This document shows, in pieces, positions 47,783-56,749 of a stretch of 64,000 bases of DNA (its first letter is position 1; every line of letters begins with the position of its first letter). The stretch lies in contig NZ_POUL01000007.1 of assembly GCF_002890895.1 (NCBI RefSeq), positions 1-64,000 on the forward strand. Reading direction: 5' to 3'. Under the pieces are notes generated by a model. The model was not told the DNA's origin. It was given only the letters and a program-made list of their open reading frames with translations, and did not search any database. The translations under genes were made by a program, and so were the position numbers. Origin of the DNA: Stutzerimonas stutzeri. Its GTDB lineage: Bacteria > Pseudomonadota > Gammaproteobacteria > Pseudomonadales > Pseudomonadaceae.

Positions 47783-49695
47783 TCATCGGCACCGCGGGGC
47801 ACATCGACCACGGCAAAACCGCCCTGCTCCAGGCATTGACCGGACAGGCAGGCGACCGTCGGCAGGAAGAACGCTTGCGCGGCATCACCATTGATCTCGG
47901 CTACCTCTACGCCTCGCTGGGTGAGCCCGACCTGACCGGCTTCATCGACGTCCCCGGTCATGAACGCTTCGTGCACAACATGCTCGCCGGCGCCTGCGGT
48001 ATCGACTGTGTGCTGCTGGTCGTCGCCGCAGACGACGGCGTGATGCCGCAGACCCGCGAGCACCTGGCGATCGTCGAGCTGCTGGGGATTCGCCGGGCCC
48101 TGGTGGCGCTCACGAAAATCGACCGGGTTGAGCCATCCCGTATCGCCGAAGTCCAGCGGCAGGTAGAAGCCCTGCTGGAAGCTGGGCCGCTGTCCGGTGC
48201 GCCAATTTTTCCCGTGTCCAGCGTGTCCGGCGAAGGCATCGACGCGCTTCGCGCCCGCTTGCTCGAACATGCGACCGAAGTGCAGGCGCGCCGCGAAGAC
48301 GGACATTTCCGCCTGTCCATTGACCGGGCATTCAGCGTGACCGGCGCAGGCGTGGTCGTAACCGGTACCGCCATCGCTGGTCGAACCCACGTGGGGGACG
48401 AACTGAGCCTGGGGCCGTCCGGCCGCAAGGTTCGCGTCCGCGGGCTGCATGCGCAGAACCAGACAGCCCAGGCGGCTCAAGCGGGCCAGCGCGTCGCCCT
48501 CAACCTCAGCGGCGAGCGGCTTTCAGTGGCCGATATCAGTCGCGGCGATTGGCTGGTAACGCCCGAGCTGCAGGATGGCACCCAGCGCATCGATATCGAA
48601 TTCACGCTCTTAGCCAGCGAAGCCCGCGAATTGCGCCACTGGACGCCGGTGCACATCCACCTCGGCGCCCAGGATGTCACCGGCCGCATCGCCCTGCTCG
48701 AAGGCGAATGCCTAGCGCCCGGTGGCCACGTGCACGCGCAGCTGCTGCTCAATGCGCCAGCCCATGCGGTGCATGGCGACCGCGTGGTCCTGCGCGACCA
48801 GTCCGCCCAGCGCACCCTCGGCGGCGGCCGCGTACTCGACCCTTTTGCGCCGCCCCGCAACCGTCATCGTCAGGCACGCCTGGCGGTGCTACGCGCGCTC
48901 GCCGGGGACACGCTGGAAGATGTGTTGCCAGGGCTGCTGCCCAGCGCCCTCAACGGCCTCGATCCGGCCTTGCTGGAACGGCAGTTCAACCGACCCCGGA
49001 AAACCTGGCGGCTTCCAGACGAGGCGCTGGAGATCACCACGCGGCTCGGCCCGAGGCTGTTCGAACGCGGCACCTGGGACTACCTCGGCAAGAGCCTGGT
49101 GGCCGCCCTGCAGCGCTTTCATGACAGCCAGCCGGACGAGCTCGGCCCGGATCGCGACCGCCTGCGCCGGTACGCTCTGCCGTTACTGGAGCGTCCTATA
49201 TTCATTGCCTTATTGGAACAGGCCCTGGCCGAGGGCAAGGTTGAAGCCAGTGGCCCCTGGCTGCACCTGCCTGGCCACCGGGTACGCCTGACCGACGAGG
49301 AAGAGGCACTGAAAGCCCGACTCTGGCCGCTGCTTGCCGCCAGCTGCTTCAACCCGCCCTGGGTGCGCGACATCGCCCGTGAGCTGGACGTCGAGGAAGA
49401 GCAGGTCCGCCAGCTGTTGCGCAAGCTGGCTCGTCTTGGCGCGCTGCAACAGGTAGTGAAAGACCTCTTCTATCCCGAGCAGACCATCCGCCTGCTGGCC
49501 AGCCAGGTTCTGGAGATGGAACGCCAGAGCGGCGTCATCCGCGCCGCAGCCTTCCGCGACCAGATCCAGCTCGGCCGCAAACGCAGCATCCAACTGCTCG
49601 AACATTTCGACCGAATCGGCTTCACCCGCCGCTACGGCAACGAACGCAAGGTGCGACGAGACAGCGCCTTGGCCTCAGAGGATGAGGTCAGTTAG
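47779..49695 (+). CDS. selB: Selenocysteine-specific translation factor SelB
   Basis: GTPase delivering Sec-tRNA(Sec) to UGA codons with a SECIS. The 638-residue protein has the G1 loop [15 protein letters not shown] at residues 3-17, a Sec-type switch, [15 protein letters not shown] and the TKID (G4) motif. The C-terminal 250 residues contain the winged-helix repeats that bind the SECIS hairpin (for example [22 protein letters not shown]). It ends 40 bp before selC. Confidence 0.97.
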   Translation: MIIGTAGHIDHGKTALLQALTGQAGDRRQEERLRGITIDLGYLYASLGEPDLTGFIDVPGHERFVHNMLAGACGIDCVLLVVAADDGVMPQTREHLAIVELLGIRRALVALTKIDRVEPSRIAEVQRQVEALLEAGPLSGAPIFPVSSVSGEGIDALRARLLEHATEVQARREDGHFRLSIDRAFSVTGAGVVVTGTAIAGRTHVGDELSLGPSGRKVRVRGLHAQNQTAQAAQAGQRVALNLSGERLSVADISRGDWLVTPELQDGTQRIDIEFTLLASEARELRHWTPVHIHLGAQDVTGRIALLEGECLAPGGHVHAQLLLNAPAHAVHGDRVVLRDQSAQRTLGGGRVLDPFAPPRNRHRQARLAVLRALAGDTLEDVLPGLLPSALNGLDPALLERQFNRPRKTWRLPDEALEITTRLGPRLFERGTWDYLGKSLVAALQRFHDSQPDELGPDRDRLRRYALPLLERPIFIALLEQALAEGKVEASGPWLHLPGHRVRLTDEEEALKARLWPLLAASCFNPPWVRDIARELDVEEEQVRQLLRKLARLGALQQVVKDLFYPEQTIRLLASQVLEMERQSGVIRAAAFRDQIQLGRKRSIQLLEHFDRIGFTRRYGNERKVRRDSALASEDEVS

Positions 49696-49735
49696 GCTGT
49701 CGCACGTTTTGTGACCAACAGGTCAACGTCATCTT

Positions 49736-49831
49736 GGAAGGCAATCGCACCCGGTGGTGCGGCCGGGCTTCAAACCCGGTTGGGGGCGGCAGCCGTCCCT
49801 GGGTGGGTTCGACTCCCACTGCCTTCCGCCA
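49736..49831 (+). tRNA. selC: tRNA-Sec (anticodon TCA)
   Basis: A 96-nt tRNA with the long variable arm of tRNA-Sec. It starts GGAAGGC and ends GCCTTCCGCCA, so the 3' CCA is encoded. The anticodon TCA at 49770-49772 sits in CTTCAAA, flanked by the CCGGG/CCCGG stem. The T arm GGGTTCGACTCC is intact. The 8-bp acceptor arm is G+C rich. It lies directly after selA-selB, completing the set. Confidence 0.97.
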
Positions 49832-49973
49832 TTCCTGTCTTCCGTGTTCGTATCAGTGGCGCATCGACTCGGCCGGCTACGAGATAACGCTGACGCTGAA
49901 CCAGCAACGCCACATAATTTGTCGAACTTCAAAAATCTGACCGGCGGCCGACGATAGGTGAGATTGCTCTGGA

Positions 49974-50006
49974 AGCAGCGGTTGGCCTTTCTGGCTAACC
50001 GTTGCT
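49974..50006. terminator. Long hairpin at the 3' end of the regulator gene, after selC
   Basis: AGCAGCGGTTGGCC, loop TTTCT, GGCTAACCGTTGCT: 14 bp with two G-T pairs. On the plus strand it is followed by GTCTTTC, and it includes the regulator stop on the minus strand. It may separate selC and the convergent regulator. Confidence 0.5.
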
Positions 50007-51068
50007 GTCTTTCAAAAGTTCGTCAAAGGTGCAGATCTCGCCGCACTTATCAGGCGCATAGCCGGCCAGCTTGTCGATGTCTGCCAGAAACTCGTCCGAT
50101 TTCATGGCCTGTAGCAACTGGCGCACGTTGTGCTGGCGTAGCTGCGTTTCGTGGCAGACCAGCAGGTAGTGTTCGGTCGCCAGGCTGATGAACTCCAGCC
50201 CGAACTGCGCGGCTGCCGCCTCGACACCGAAGCCGACATCGGCCATGCCCGCTGCGACGTAAGCGGCCACGGCGGTGTGGGTGAATTCTTCCTGGGCACC
50301 ATTGGCGATCTGGGCTTTATCGATCTGGTGCTCTTCGAGCAGCAGGTTGAACAGGACACGGGTGCCGGAATGCTCGTCGCGATTGATGAAGCGAATCTCA
50401 GGACGGGTCAGATCAGCCAGTCCATGCACGTGCTTGCGCGTAGAGGCGCGCAAGATCAAGCCCTGCCGCCGCGTCACGAAGCGAATGACGCGAAGGTCCT
50501 GGCCGGCGAGTAGTGCTTGATAAACGGCTAAGACTCGCTTGGCCAGAGGAGGGAACGTGGGGAGATGGAAGCTGGCAAGGTCGCAGTCGCCCCGGTTCAG
50601 GGCACTGAGCGCTTCCTGCGGATTGCAATAGCGCAGGTTCAGCTCTCCAGGCAGATCAGCCAGGAGGGCGACCGCGTACCCATGACTCGCATGCAGCCGC
50701 AGCACCGGATGCGCACCCTCAAGCAACTGCTGAAGCTGGTGGTTCAACTCGGAGGCCATGCTGTCGAGCTGAGGCTCCAGCCGCGCGCGCAGGCGTTGTT
50801 CCGACCACAGTAACTGTTCTCCCAGCGGCGATAACCGCGTGCCGTGCCCCTTGCGCATCAACACCATGGGCATGCCGAAAAATTGCTCGCCACGGGTAAG
50901 CAGATTCCAGGCATGACGGTACGAGATATCCGCCTTTTGAGCCGCCTGGGTCAGCTTGCCGGTGTCATGGATACCTTCGAGCAAGGCAAAGATGATCGGA
51001 TCCAGCAATTCGCCGTTGCCATTTCTGAACAACCAGGTGGGCGTGATATGCAGCCTTGAGTTAAGCAT
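49995..51068 (-). CDS. ModE-type HTH plus substrate-binding-domain regulator, divergent from fdsGBAD
   Basis: A 357-residue one-component regulator. Residues 1-110 form a LysR/ModE-like winged helix (TGKLTQAAQKADISYRHAWNLL, split at 37-58). Residues 130-345 resemble a periplasmic-binding fold, with ASFHLPTFPP and EFTHTAVAAYVAAGMADVGFGVEAAAAQFGLEF. Such fusions occur beside molybdenum-enzyme genes. The divergent position over 161 bp makes fdsG the likely target; formate, molybdate or a cofactor could be the ligand. Function is inferred from context. Confidence 0.85.
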   Translation of the reverse strand: MLNSRLHITPTWLFRNGNGELLDPIIFALLEGIHDTGKLTQAAQKADISYRHAWNLLTRGEQFFGMPMVLMRKGHGTRLSPLGEQLLWSEQRLRARLEPQLDSMASELNHQLQQLLEGAHPVLRLHASHGYAVALLADLPGELNLRYCNPQEALSALNRGDCDLASFHLPTFPPLAKRVLAVYQALLAGQDLRVIRFVTRRQGLILRASTRKHVHGLADLTRPEIRFINRDEHSGTRVLFNLLLEEHQIDKAQIANGAQEEFTHTAVAAYVAAGMADVGFGVEAAAAQFGLEFISLATEHYLLVCHETQLRQHNVRQLLQAMKSDEFLADIDKLAGYAPDKCGEICTFDELLKDSNG

Positions 51069-51141
51069 TTTCGTTCATATTTTTCGGGTCAAATGGGTAT
51101 GTTAGTTTGCTGTTCACCTGATTAAAGCTTAACCCAATTAA

Positions 51142-51153
51142 GAATAATTATTC
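51142..51153. promoter_or_regulatory. 12-bp palindrome GAATAATTATTC in the fds divergent promoter
   Basis: It lies 77 bp before fdsG and 74 bp before the regulator start, in an AT-rich patch. A direct repeat TTCATAT occurs at 51074 and 51151. Either could be a regulator site; the palindrome could equally be a promoter element. Confidence 0.4.
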
Positions 51154-51229
51154 ATATCTGATCGAACACAAGCTGTCGGTTGCCTGACACTGACCGGCAC
51201 GTTCGACTACCTGATGAGGCAACCAGGTC

Positions 51230-51739
51230 ATGTCCACTACCATCTCGTCAGCTACCGGTGCCTGGACGCCGGCCCTGATCCAGCAAGTGATCGACGACCA
51301 TAAGTCGATGCCCGGCGCCATGCTTCCTACTCTTCATGCCATCCAGGATCGCTTCGGCCACATTCCGGACAGCGCGGTTCCGCTTATTGCCGACTCCCTG
51401 AGCTGCACGCGGGCCGACGTACACGGCATCATCAGCTTCTATCATCACTTTCGTACCCAGCCTGCAGGGCGCAACGTGATCCAGATTTGCCGCGCAGAGG
51501 CCTGCCAGGCCGTGGGCAGCCGTCAGCTGGAAGCGCATGTCAAAGCCTCGTTGAAGGTGGATTATCACCAGACCACCCAGGATCGCGAAATTACGCTGGA
51601 GCCCGTGTACTGCCTGGGCAACTGCGCCTGCGGTCCCGCCGTGCAGATCAACAACGACGTCTATGGGCGCGTAACGCCAGAGCGTTTCGATGAACTGGCC
51701 GATGAGCTGAAGACTGTTGCGGTGGAGGTGAAGTGGTGA
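51230..51739 (+). CDS. fdsG: Formate dehydrogenase gamma subunit FdsG
   Basis: NuoE-like 2Fe-2S subunit of the soluble NAD-linked formate dehydrogenase. The 169-residue protein has the four cluster Cys in CRAEACQAVG and YCLGNCACGP. The start at ATG 51230 follows CAACCAGGTC. It overlaps fdsB by 4 bp (GTGA). It shuttles electrons between FdsB and FdsA. Confidence 0.95.
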   Translation: MSTTISSATGAWTPALIQQVIDDHKSMPGAMLPTLHAIQDRFGHIPDSAVPLIADSLSCTRADVHGIISFYHHFRTQPAGRNVIQICRAEACQAVGSRQLEAHVKASLKVDYHQTTQDREITLEPVYCLGNCACGPAVQINNDVYGRVTPERFDELADELKTVAVEVKW

Positions 51740-53304
51740 CTATTACCGTTTATGTACCTTGTGATACCACGGCTCGTTCGCTGGGTGCCGACAAGGTTGC
51801 TCAGCGTATCGAGCGCGCCGCTGCAGCCCGTTCGCAAGAGCTGCGCATTGTGCGTAACGGCTCACGCGGCCTGTTCTGGCTGGAGCCACTGGTTGAAATC
51901 GATACGCCAGATGGTCGGGTCGCCTACGGGCCGGTAACCCCCGAGGCGGTAGAAAGCCTCGTCGAGGCCGGTTTGTTTGAAGGCCGGCAGGACCATGCCC
52001 TGGCGCTCGGGCTTACCGAGGAGATCGAGTACCTCAAGCGTCAGCAGCGGCTGACCTTTTCGCGCATCGGTATCACGGACCCGCTATCGATCGACGATTA
52101 CACGGCACTGCGTGGATTCAATGGCCTCAAGGCAGCGCTCTCCCGTGACGGCCAATCCATCGTCGACGAAGTTAAAACGTCCGGCCTGCGTGGCCGTGGC
52201 GGCGCCGCCTTCCCGACCGGCATCAAGTGGCAGACCGTGCTCAACGAGCCCGAGGGTCAGAAGTACATCGTCTGCAACGCAGACGAAGGGGACTCGGGGA
52301 CCTTCGCCGACCGCCTGGTGATGGAATGCGACCCTTACATGCTGATCGAAGGCATGGCCATCGCCGGTCTCGCGGTCGGCGCCGACCGCGGTTACATTTA
52401 CCTGCGTTCGGAATATCCGCTGGCCAAGGCGACTCTTGACGAGGCCATACGCCGTGCAGTCAAAGCCGGCTACCTGGGCGATGATCTGCTGGGCTCCGGC
52501 AAGGGGTTCAACCTGGAAGTCCGCCTCGGCGCGGGCGCCTACATTTGCGGCGAAGAAACCTCGCTGCTCGAAAGCCTTGAAGGTCGCCGCGGCCTGGTGC
52601 GCGCCAAGCCACCGCTGCCGGCCATCGTCGGGCTGTTCGGTCGCCCGACAGTGGTCAACAACGTACTGTCTTTCGCCGCTGTGCCGTACATCATGGATCA
52701 GGGCGGCCAGGCCTACGCCGACTACGGCATGGGTCGCTCGCGTGGCACGCTGGCCGTGCAGCTAGCGGGCAACGTGAAGCGCGGTGGGCTGATCGAACTG
52801 GCATTCGGTATCAGCTTGAAAACGCTGATGGAAGATTTCGGCGGCGGCACGCGCAGTGGCCGTCCGCTCAAAGCCGTTCAGGTGGGCGGCCCTCTCGGCG
52901 CCTACCTGCCGGAAAGCCAATGGGACAACCCGCTCGACTACGAAGCCTTTGCCGCATTCGGTGGAGTGGTCGGGCATGGCGGCGTCGTGATGTTCGATGA
53001 CACCGTCGACATGGGCGAGCAGGCCCGTTTCGCCATGGAGTTCTGCACTGTCGAATCCTGTGGTAAATGCACGCCGTGCCGGATCGGCGCCGTTCGCGGC
53101 GTTGAAGTCATCGACCGGATCCGTGCTGGTGAAAATGCCGAGATGAACCTCGAACTGCTGTCGGATCTGTGCGAGACCATGGTCGATGGTTCGCTCTGCG
53201 CCATGGGCGGCATGACGCCGTTCCCGGTGCAGAGCGTGATGAAGCATTTCCCTGATGATCTGACACCTCGACACGCCCTGGTGGCGGGAGGCATAGCATG
53301 CTGA
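51736..53304 (+). CDS. fdsB: Formate dehydrogenase beta subunit FdsB (NADH-binding)
   Basis: NuoF-like subunit holding FMN, NAD and one 4Fe-4S cluster. The GTG at 51736 (TITVYVPCDTTARSLGADKV after the start) gives 522 residues; a GTG one codon earlier is possible. An N-terminal thioredoxin-like part precedes the FMN site GLRGRGGAAFPTG. The NADH motif CNADEGDSGTFADR follows, and the C-terminal cluster is ESCGKCTPCRIGAVRG. It overlaps fdsA by 7 bp. Confidence 0.95.
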   Translation: MTITVYVPCDTTARSLGADKVAQRIERAAAARSQELRIVRNGSRGLFWLEPLVEIDTPDGRVAYGPVTPEAVESLVEAGLFEGRQDHALALGLTEEIEYLKRQQRLTFSRIGITDPLSIDDYTALRGFNGLKAALSRDGQSIVDEVKTSGLRGRGGAAFPTGIKWQTVLNEPEGQKYIVCNADEGDSGTFADRLVMECDPYMLIEGMAIAGLAVGADRGYIYLRSEYPLAKATLDEAIRRAVKAGYLGDDLLGSGKGFNLEVRLGAGAYICGEETSLLESLEGRRGLVRAKPPLPAIVGLFGRPTVVNNVLSFAAVPYIMDQGGQAYADYGMGRSRGTLAVQLAGNVKRGGLIELAFGISLKTLMEDFGGGTRSGRPLKAVQVGGPLGAYLPESQWDNPLDYEAFAAFGGVVGHGGVVMFDDTVDMGEQARFAMEFCTVESCGKCTPCRIGAVRGVEVIDRIRAGENAEMNLELLSDLCETMVDGSLCAMGGMTPFPVQSVMKHFPDDLTPRHALVAGGIAC

Positions 53305-56210
53305 ACCATTTCGATCCCAAGCAATATCTGAAAGGCCAGGTCAACAGCTTCGACCCGGCCCTGTTCGACCGTGACCTGGGCACTCCGGCACGGACGTCCG
53401 AGACGACCATTAGCCTGGTAATCGACGGCATTCAGATCAGCGTGCCGGAAGGCACCTCGGTCATGCGCGCTGCCGCCCTGGCAGGCATCACGGTGCCCAA
53501 GCTGTGCGCGACCGACAACCTTGAAGCCTTCGGCTCCTGCCGGATCTGTGCGGTAGAAATCGAAGGGCGCCGCGGCTATCCCGCTTCGTGCACCACGCCG
53601 GTCAGCGAAGGCATGTCGGTCACCACGCAGAACAGCAAGCTAGCCAAGCTGCGTCGCAACATCATGGAGCTGTACATCTCCGACCACCCGCTGGACTGTC
53701 TGACCTGCCCAGCCAACGGTGATTGCGAGCTGCAGGACATGGCAGGCGCCGTCGGCCTGCGGGAAGTGCGCTACGGGTTCGAGGGTGCCAACCATCTGCA
53801 TGCCGAGATCGACAACTCCAACCCCTATTTCAGCTTCGATCCGAGCAAGTGCATCGTCTGCTCGCGTTGTGTGCGTGCCTGCGCTGAAGTTCAGGGCACG
53901 TTTGCCCTGACCATCGACGGCAGGGGCTTCGACTCGACCGTATCGGCCAGCCAGAATCAGCCGTTCATGGAGTCGGAGTGCGTATCCTGCGGGGCGTGCG
54001 TGCAGGCGTGCCCGACCGCGACCCTGATGGAAAAGAGCGTCATCGAAGAAGGCGTGCCCGAGCACAGCGTAGTCACCACTTGTGCCTACTGTGGCGTGGG
54101 CTGCTCGTTCGAAGCGCAGATGAAAGGCGACAAGCTGATCCGCATGGTGCCTTACAAGGGTGGCGACGCGAACCACGGCCATTCCTGCGTCAAGGGGCGC
54201 TTCGCCTTTGGTTACGCGACCCACAAGGACCGCATCCGCGAGCCGATGATTCGTGATTCGATCGATCAGCCGTGGCGTGCCGTTTCCTGGGACGAGGCGC
54301 TGACTTTCGCTGCGCGGCGTCTGCGTGAAACCCAGGCGACCTACGGCCGGGACAGCGTCGGCGGCATCACCTCCTCGCGTTGCACCAACGAAGAAACCTA
54401 TCTGGTTCAGAAGCTGATTCGCGCCGCCTTCGGCAACAACAACACCGACACCTGCGCCCGCGTCTGCCACTCGCCGACAGGCTATGGCCTCAAAGCTACC
54501 CTGGGCGAGTCCGCCGGTACCCAGACATTCGACTCGGTGATGAAGTCCGACGTCATTCTGGTGATTGGCGCGAACCCAACGGACGCGCACCCGGTCTTTG
54601 CCTCACAAATGAAGCGCCGCCTACGCCAGGGCGCCACCCTGATCGTCGCCGATCCACGGCGTATCGACCTGCTCAAAACGCCGCACGCGGAAAAGGGTCT
54701 GCACCTGTCGCTCAAGCCGGGCACCAACGTCGCGCTGGTCAACGCACTGGCACATGTAGTCGTCACCGAAGGGCTAGAAGACAAGGCATTCATCGAAAAC
54801 CGTTGTGAAACCAACGCCTACCAGAAATGGCGCGACTTCATCAGTGAGGCCCGCCATGCGCCGGAAGTCTCCGAAGCGGAAACCGGCGTGCCGGCCGGAC
54901 TGGTCCGCCAGGCAGCCCGCACCTACGCGATGGCCGGCAATGGAGCCATTTACTATGGCCTGGGCGTGACCGAGCACAGCCAAGGCTCCACCACCGTCAT
55001 GAGCATCGCCAACCTGGCGATGGCGACCGGCAACATCGGCCGTGAAGGCGTGGGTGTGAACCCCTTGCGCGGTCAGAACAACGTGCAGGGTTCCTGCGAC
55101 ATGGGCTCTTTCCCTCATGAGCTGCCGGGCTACCAGCACGTTGCCGATCCGGAAGTGCGCCAACGCTTCGAGAGCGCCTGGAACACCACGCTCGATGACG
55201 AGCCGGGCCTGCGTATTCCCAACATGTTCGATGCCGCCGTGGCAGGTACCTTCAAGGCGCTCTATGTGCAGGGCGAGGACATCGCTCAGTCGGACCCGAA
55301 CACCCAGCACGTCGAGGCGGCGCTGTCGGCGCTGGATTGCCTGATCGTTCAGGACATTTTCCTCAACGAGACCGCCAAGTACGCCCACGTGCTGCTGCCC
55401 GGTGCGACCTTCCTCGAGAAGAACGGGACCTTCACCAACGCGGAACGACGCATCAACCGGGTACGTCGCGTCATGCCGCCGGTTGCCGGCATGGAGGACT
55501 GGGAAGTCACCCAGGCGCTTTCCAATGCGTTGGGATACCCCATGAACTACAGCCATCCGTCCGAGATCATGGACGAGATCGCGCAGCTGGCACCGACCTT
55601 TACCGGCGTCAACTACAGCAAACTCGAAGTGCTGGGCAGCATCCAGTGGCCGTGCAACGACGACTACCCGATGGGCACGCCGACCATGCATGGTGTGGAC
55701 TTCCCGATCGGCAAGGGCAACTTCGCCATTACCGAGTACGTGGCCACCGAAGAGCGCGTCAACCGTCGTTACCCGCTGTTGCTCACCACCGGACGCATCC
55801 TGAGTCAGTACAACGTTGGCGCTCAGACCCGTCGGACCGCCAACAGCGCCTGGCACGATGAAGATGTGCTGGAAATCCACCCGAACGACGCCGAGGACCG
55901 CGGCCTGAAAGATGGCGACTGGCTGGGTATTCGCAGCCGGGTCGGGCATACGGTGCTGCGTTGCCTGGTCAGCGATCGCATGGCTCCGGGCGTGGTGTAC
56001 ACCACCTTCCACCACCCAGGCAGCGGCGCGAACGTCATCACCACCGATAACTCGGACTGGGCGACCAACTGCCCCGAGTACAAGGTGACGGCCGTTCAGG
56101 TCGAGAAGGTAACGCAGCCCTCAGACTGGCAGCAGCGCTTCCAGGACTTCGATCAGAAGCAGCTGCGTTACCTGGAAAATGCCGAGACTGCGGAAGTGGC
56201 ACTCAAATGA
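53298..56210 (+). CDS. fdsA: Formate dehydrogenase catalytic alpha subunit FdsA (Mo, Cys type)
   Basis: Bis-MGD molybdenum subunit oxidising formate to CO2. 970 residues. N-terminal NuoG-like 2Fe-2S (CATDNLEAFGSCRICAVE), an H-type 4Fe-4S (HPLDCLTCPANGDC), two ferredoxin clusters (CIVCSRCVRAC, CVSCGACVQAC), then the Mo-domain cluster CAYCGVGC. The metal ligand is Cys390 in RVCHSPTGYGL, with the catalytic His next to it; no in-frame UGA is used. C-terminal MopB_CT-like region, DRMAPGVVYTTFHHPGSGAN. fdsC (FdhD-like) is not adjacent. Confidence 0.96.
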   Translation: MLNHFDPKQYLKGQVNSFDPALFDRDLGTPARTSETTISLVIDGIQISVPEGTSVMRAAALAGITVPKLCATDNLEAFGSCRICAVEIEGRRGYPASCTTPVSEGMSVTTQNSKLAKLRRNIMELYISDHPLDCLTCPANGDCELQDMAGAVGLREVRYGFEGANHLHAEIDNSNPYFSFDPSKCIVCSRCVRACAEVQGTFALTIDGRGFDSTVSASQNQPFMESECVSCGACVQACPTATLMEKSVIEEGVPEHSVVTTCAYCGVGCSFEAQMKGDKLIRMVPYKGGDANHGHSCVKGRFAFGYATHKDRIREPMIRDSIDQPWRAVSWDEALTFAARRLRETQATYGRDSVGGITSSRCTNEETYLVQKLIRAAFGNNNTDTCARVCHSPTGYGLKATLGESAGTQTFDSVMKSDVILVIGANPTDAHPVFASQMKRRLRQGATLIVADPRRIDLLKTPHAEKGLHLSLKPGTNVALVNALAHVVVTEGLEDKAFIENRCETNAYQKWRDFISEARHAPEVSEAETGVPAGLVRQAARTYAMAGNGAIYYGLGVTEHSQGSTTVMSIANLAMATGNIGREGVGVNPLRGQNNVQGSCDMGSFPHELPGYQHVADPEVRQRFESAWNTTLDDEPGLRIPNMFDAAVAGTFKALYVQGEDIAQSDPNTQHVEAALSALDCLIVQDIFLNETAKYAHVLLPGATFLEKNGTFTNAERRINRVRRVMPPVAGMEDWEVTQALSNALGYPMNYSHPSEIMDEIAQLAPTFTGVNYSKLEVLGSIQWPCNDDYPMGTPTMHGVDFPIGKGNFAITEYVATEERVNRRYPLLLTTGRILSQYNVGAQTRRTANSAWHDEDVLEIHPNDAEDRGLKDGDWLGIRSRVGHTVLRCLVSDRMAPGVVYTTFHHPGSGANVITTDNSDWATNCPEYKVTAVQVEKVTQPSDWQQRFQDFDQKQLRYLENAETAEVALK

Positions 56211-56255
56211 GTGCCCGCTTCATGGGCGATGGCACCGGACAGGAGGATGCCTCGA

Positions 56256-56516
56256 ATGAATGAAATGGATACGCTGATCAAGATGTTGAATCAGATCACC
56301 GTGAATAACCGGCATCATCAGGACGATGCGGCGGCGGCCGAACAGATCGCGCTGCACCTGAAGAAATTCTGGGCGCGTCGGATGAAGGAACAGATCATCG
56401 ACTACGCCGAGAACGACGGCAGCGCCTTGGAGCCGATTGCTCTCCTGGCCGTGCTGCGACTCAAACGGATGTCGGACGAGGTCCGAGACTGGGCTGAGAC
56501 GTCCGATGCGGGATAG
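56256..56516 (+). CDS. fdsD: Formate dehydrogenase delta subunit FdsD
   Basis: A small accessory/structural subunit of the Fds complex. The start at MNEMDTLIKMLNQITVNNRHH gives 86 residues and sits 9 bp after AGGAGG at 56241-56246; the ATG at 56247 is too close to that ribosome site. The tail has LALKKFWARRMKEQII-like helix residues (LKKFWARRMKEQIIDYAE). It closes fdsGBAD and precedes a strong terminator. Confidence 0.9.
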   Translation: MNEMDTLIKMLNQITVNNRHHQDDAAAAEQIALHLKKFWARRMKEQIIDYAENDGSALEPIALLAVLRLKRMSDEVRDWAETSDAG

Positions 56517-56538
56517 CAGGTTGTAGATCAGTTTTTTT

Positions 56539-56563
56539 GGCCACCTACAGGTGGCCTTTTTTT
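56539..56563 (+). terminator. Rho-independent terminator of fdsGBAD
   Basis: GGCCACCT-AC-AGGTGGCC followed by seven T: an 8-bp stem, GC rich, 23 bp after the fdsD stop. It is also flanked upstream by a T-run, so it may work on the minus strand as well. Confidence 0.92.
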
Positions 56564-56749
56564 GTATGGACGTCCAGCGTCAAGCATGTGGAAGAGTAGA
56601 GGCAACGCGGAGCAAGGCGCCTGAGCGTCTGTTCGTGCCGGAACGACAGATCCAACACCCATCACCTGAAGCCCATACCTGGGCTGCAACCCGGCACATG
56701 TGGGCTGTGGGCGAGCGCCCGCTTCAGCGCGTCAGCATTGCAATGGCTG

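Noticed and set aside
49832-49994. Genomic island or phage attachment at the 3' end of selC
   Set aside because: No integrase, no repeat of the tRNA 3' end, and ordinary genes follow; the 160 bp after selC hold only a hairpin.
54420-54500. Possibility that FdsA is a selenoprotein because selABC is adjacent
   Set aside because: The metal-ligand codon at 54465-54467 is TGC (Cys390); no in-frame TGA or SECIS-like hairpin is seen.
54774-56015. A 413-codon minus-strand frame opposite fdsA
   Set aside because: Shadow of the long fdsA gene.
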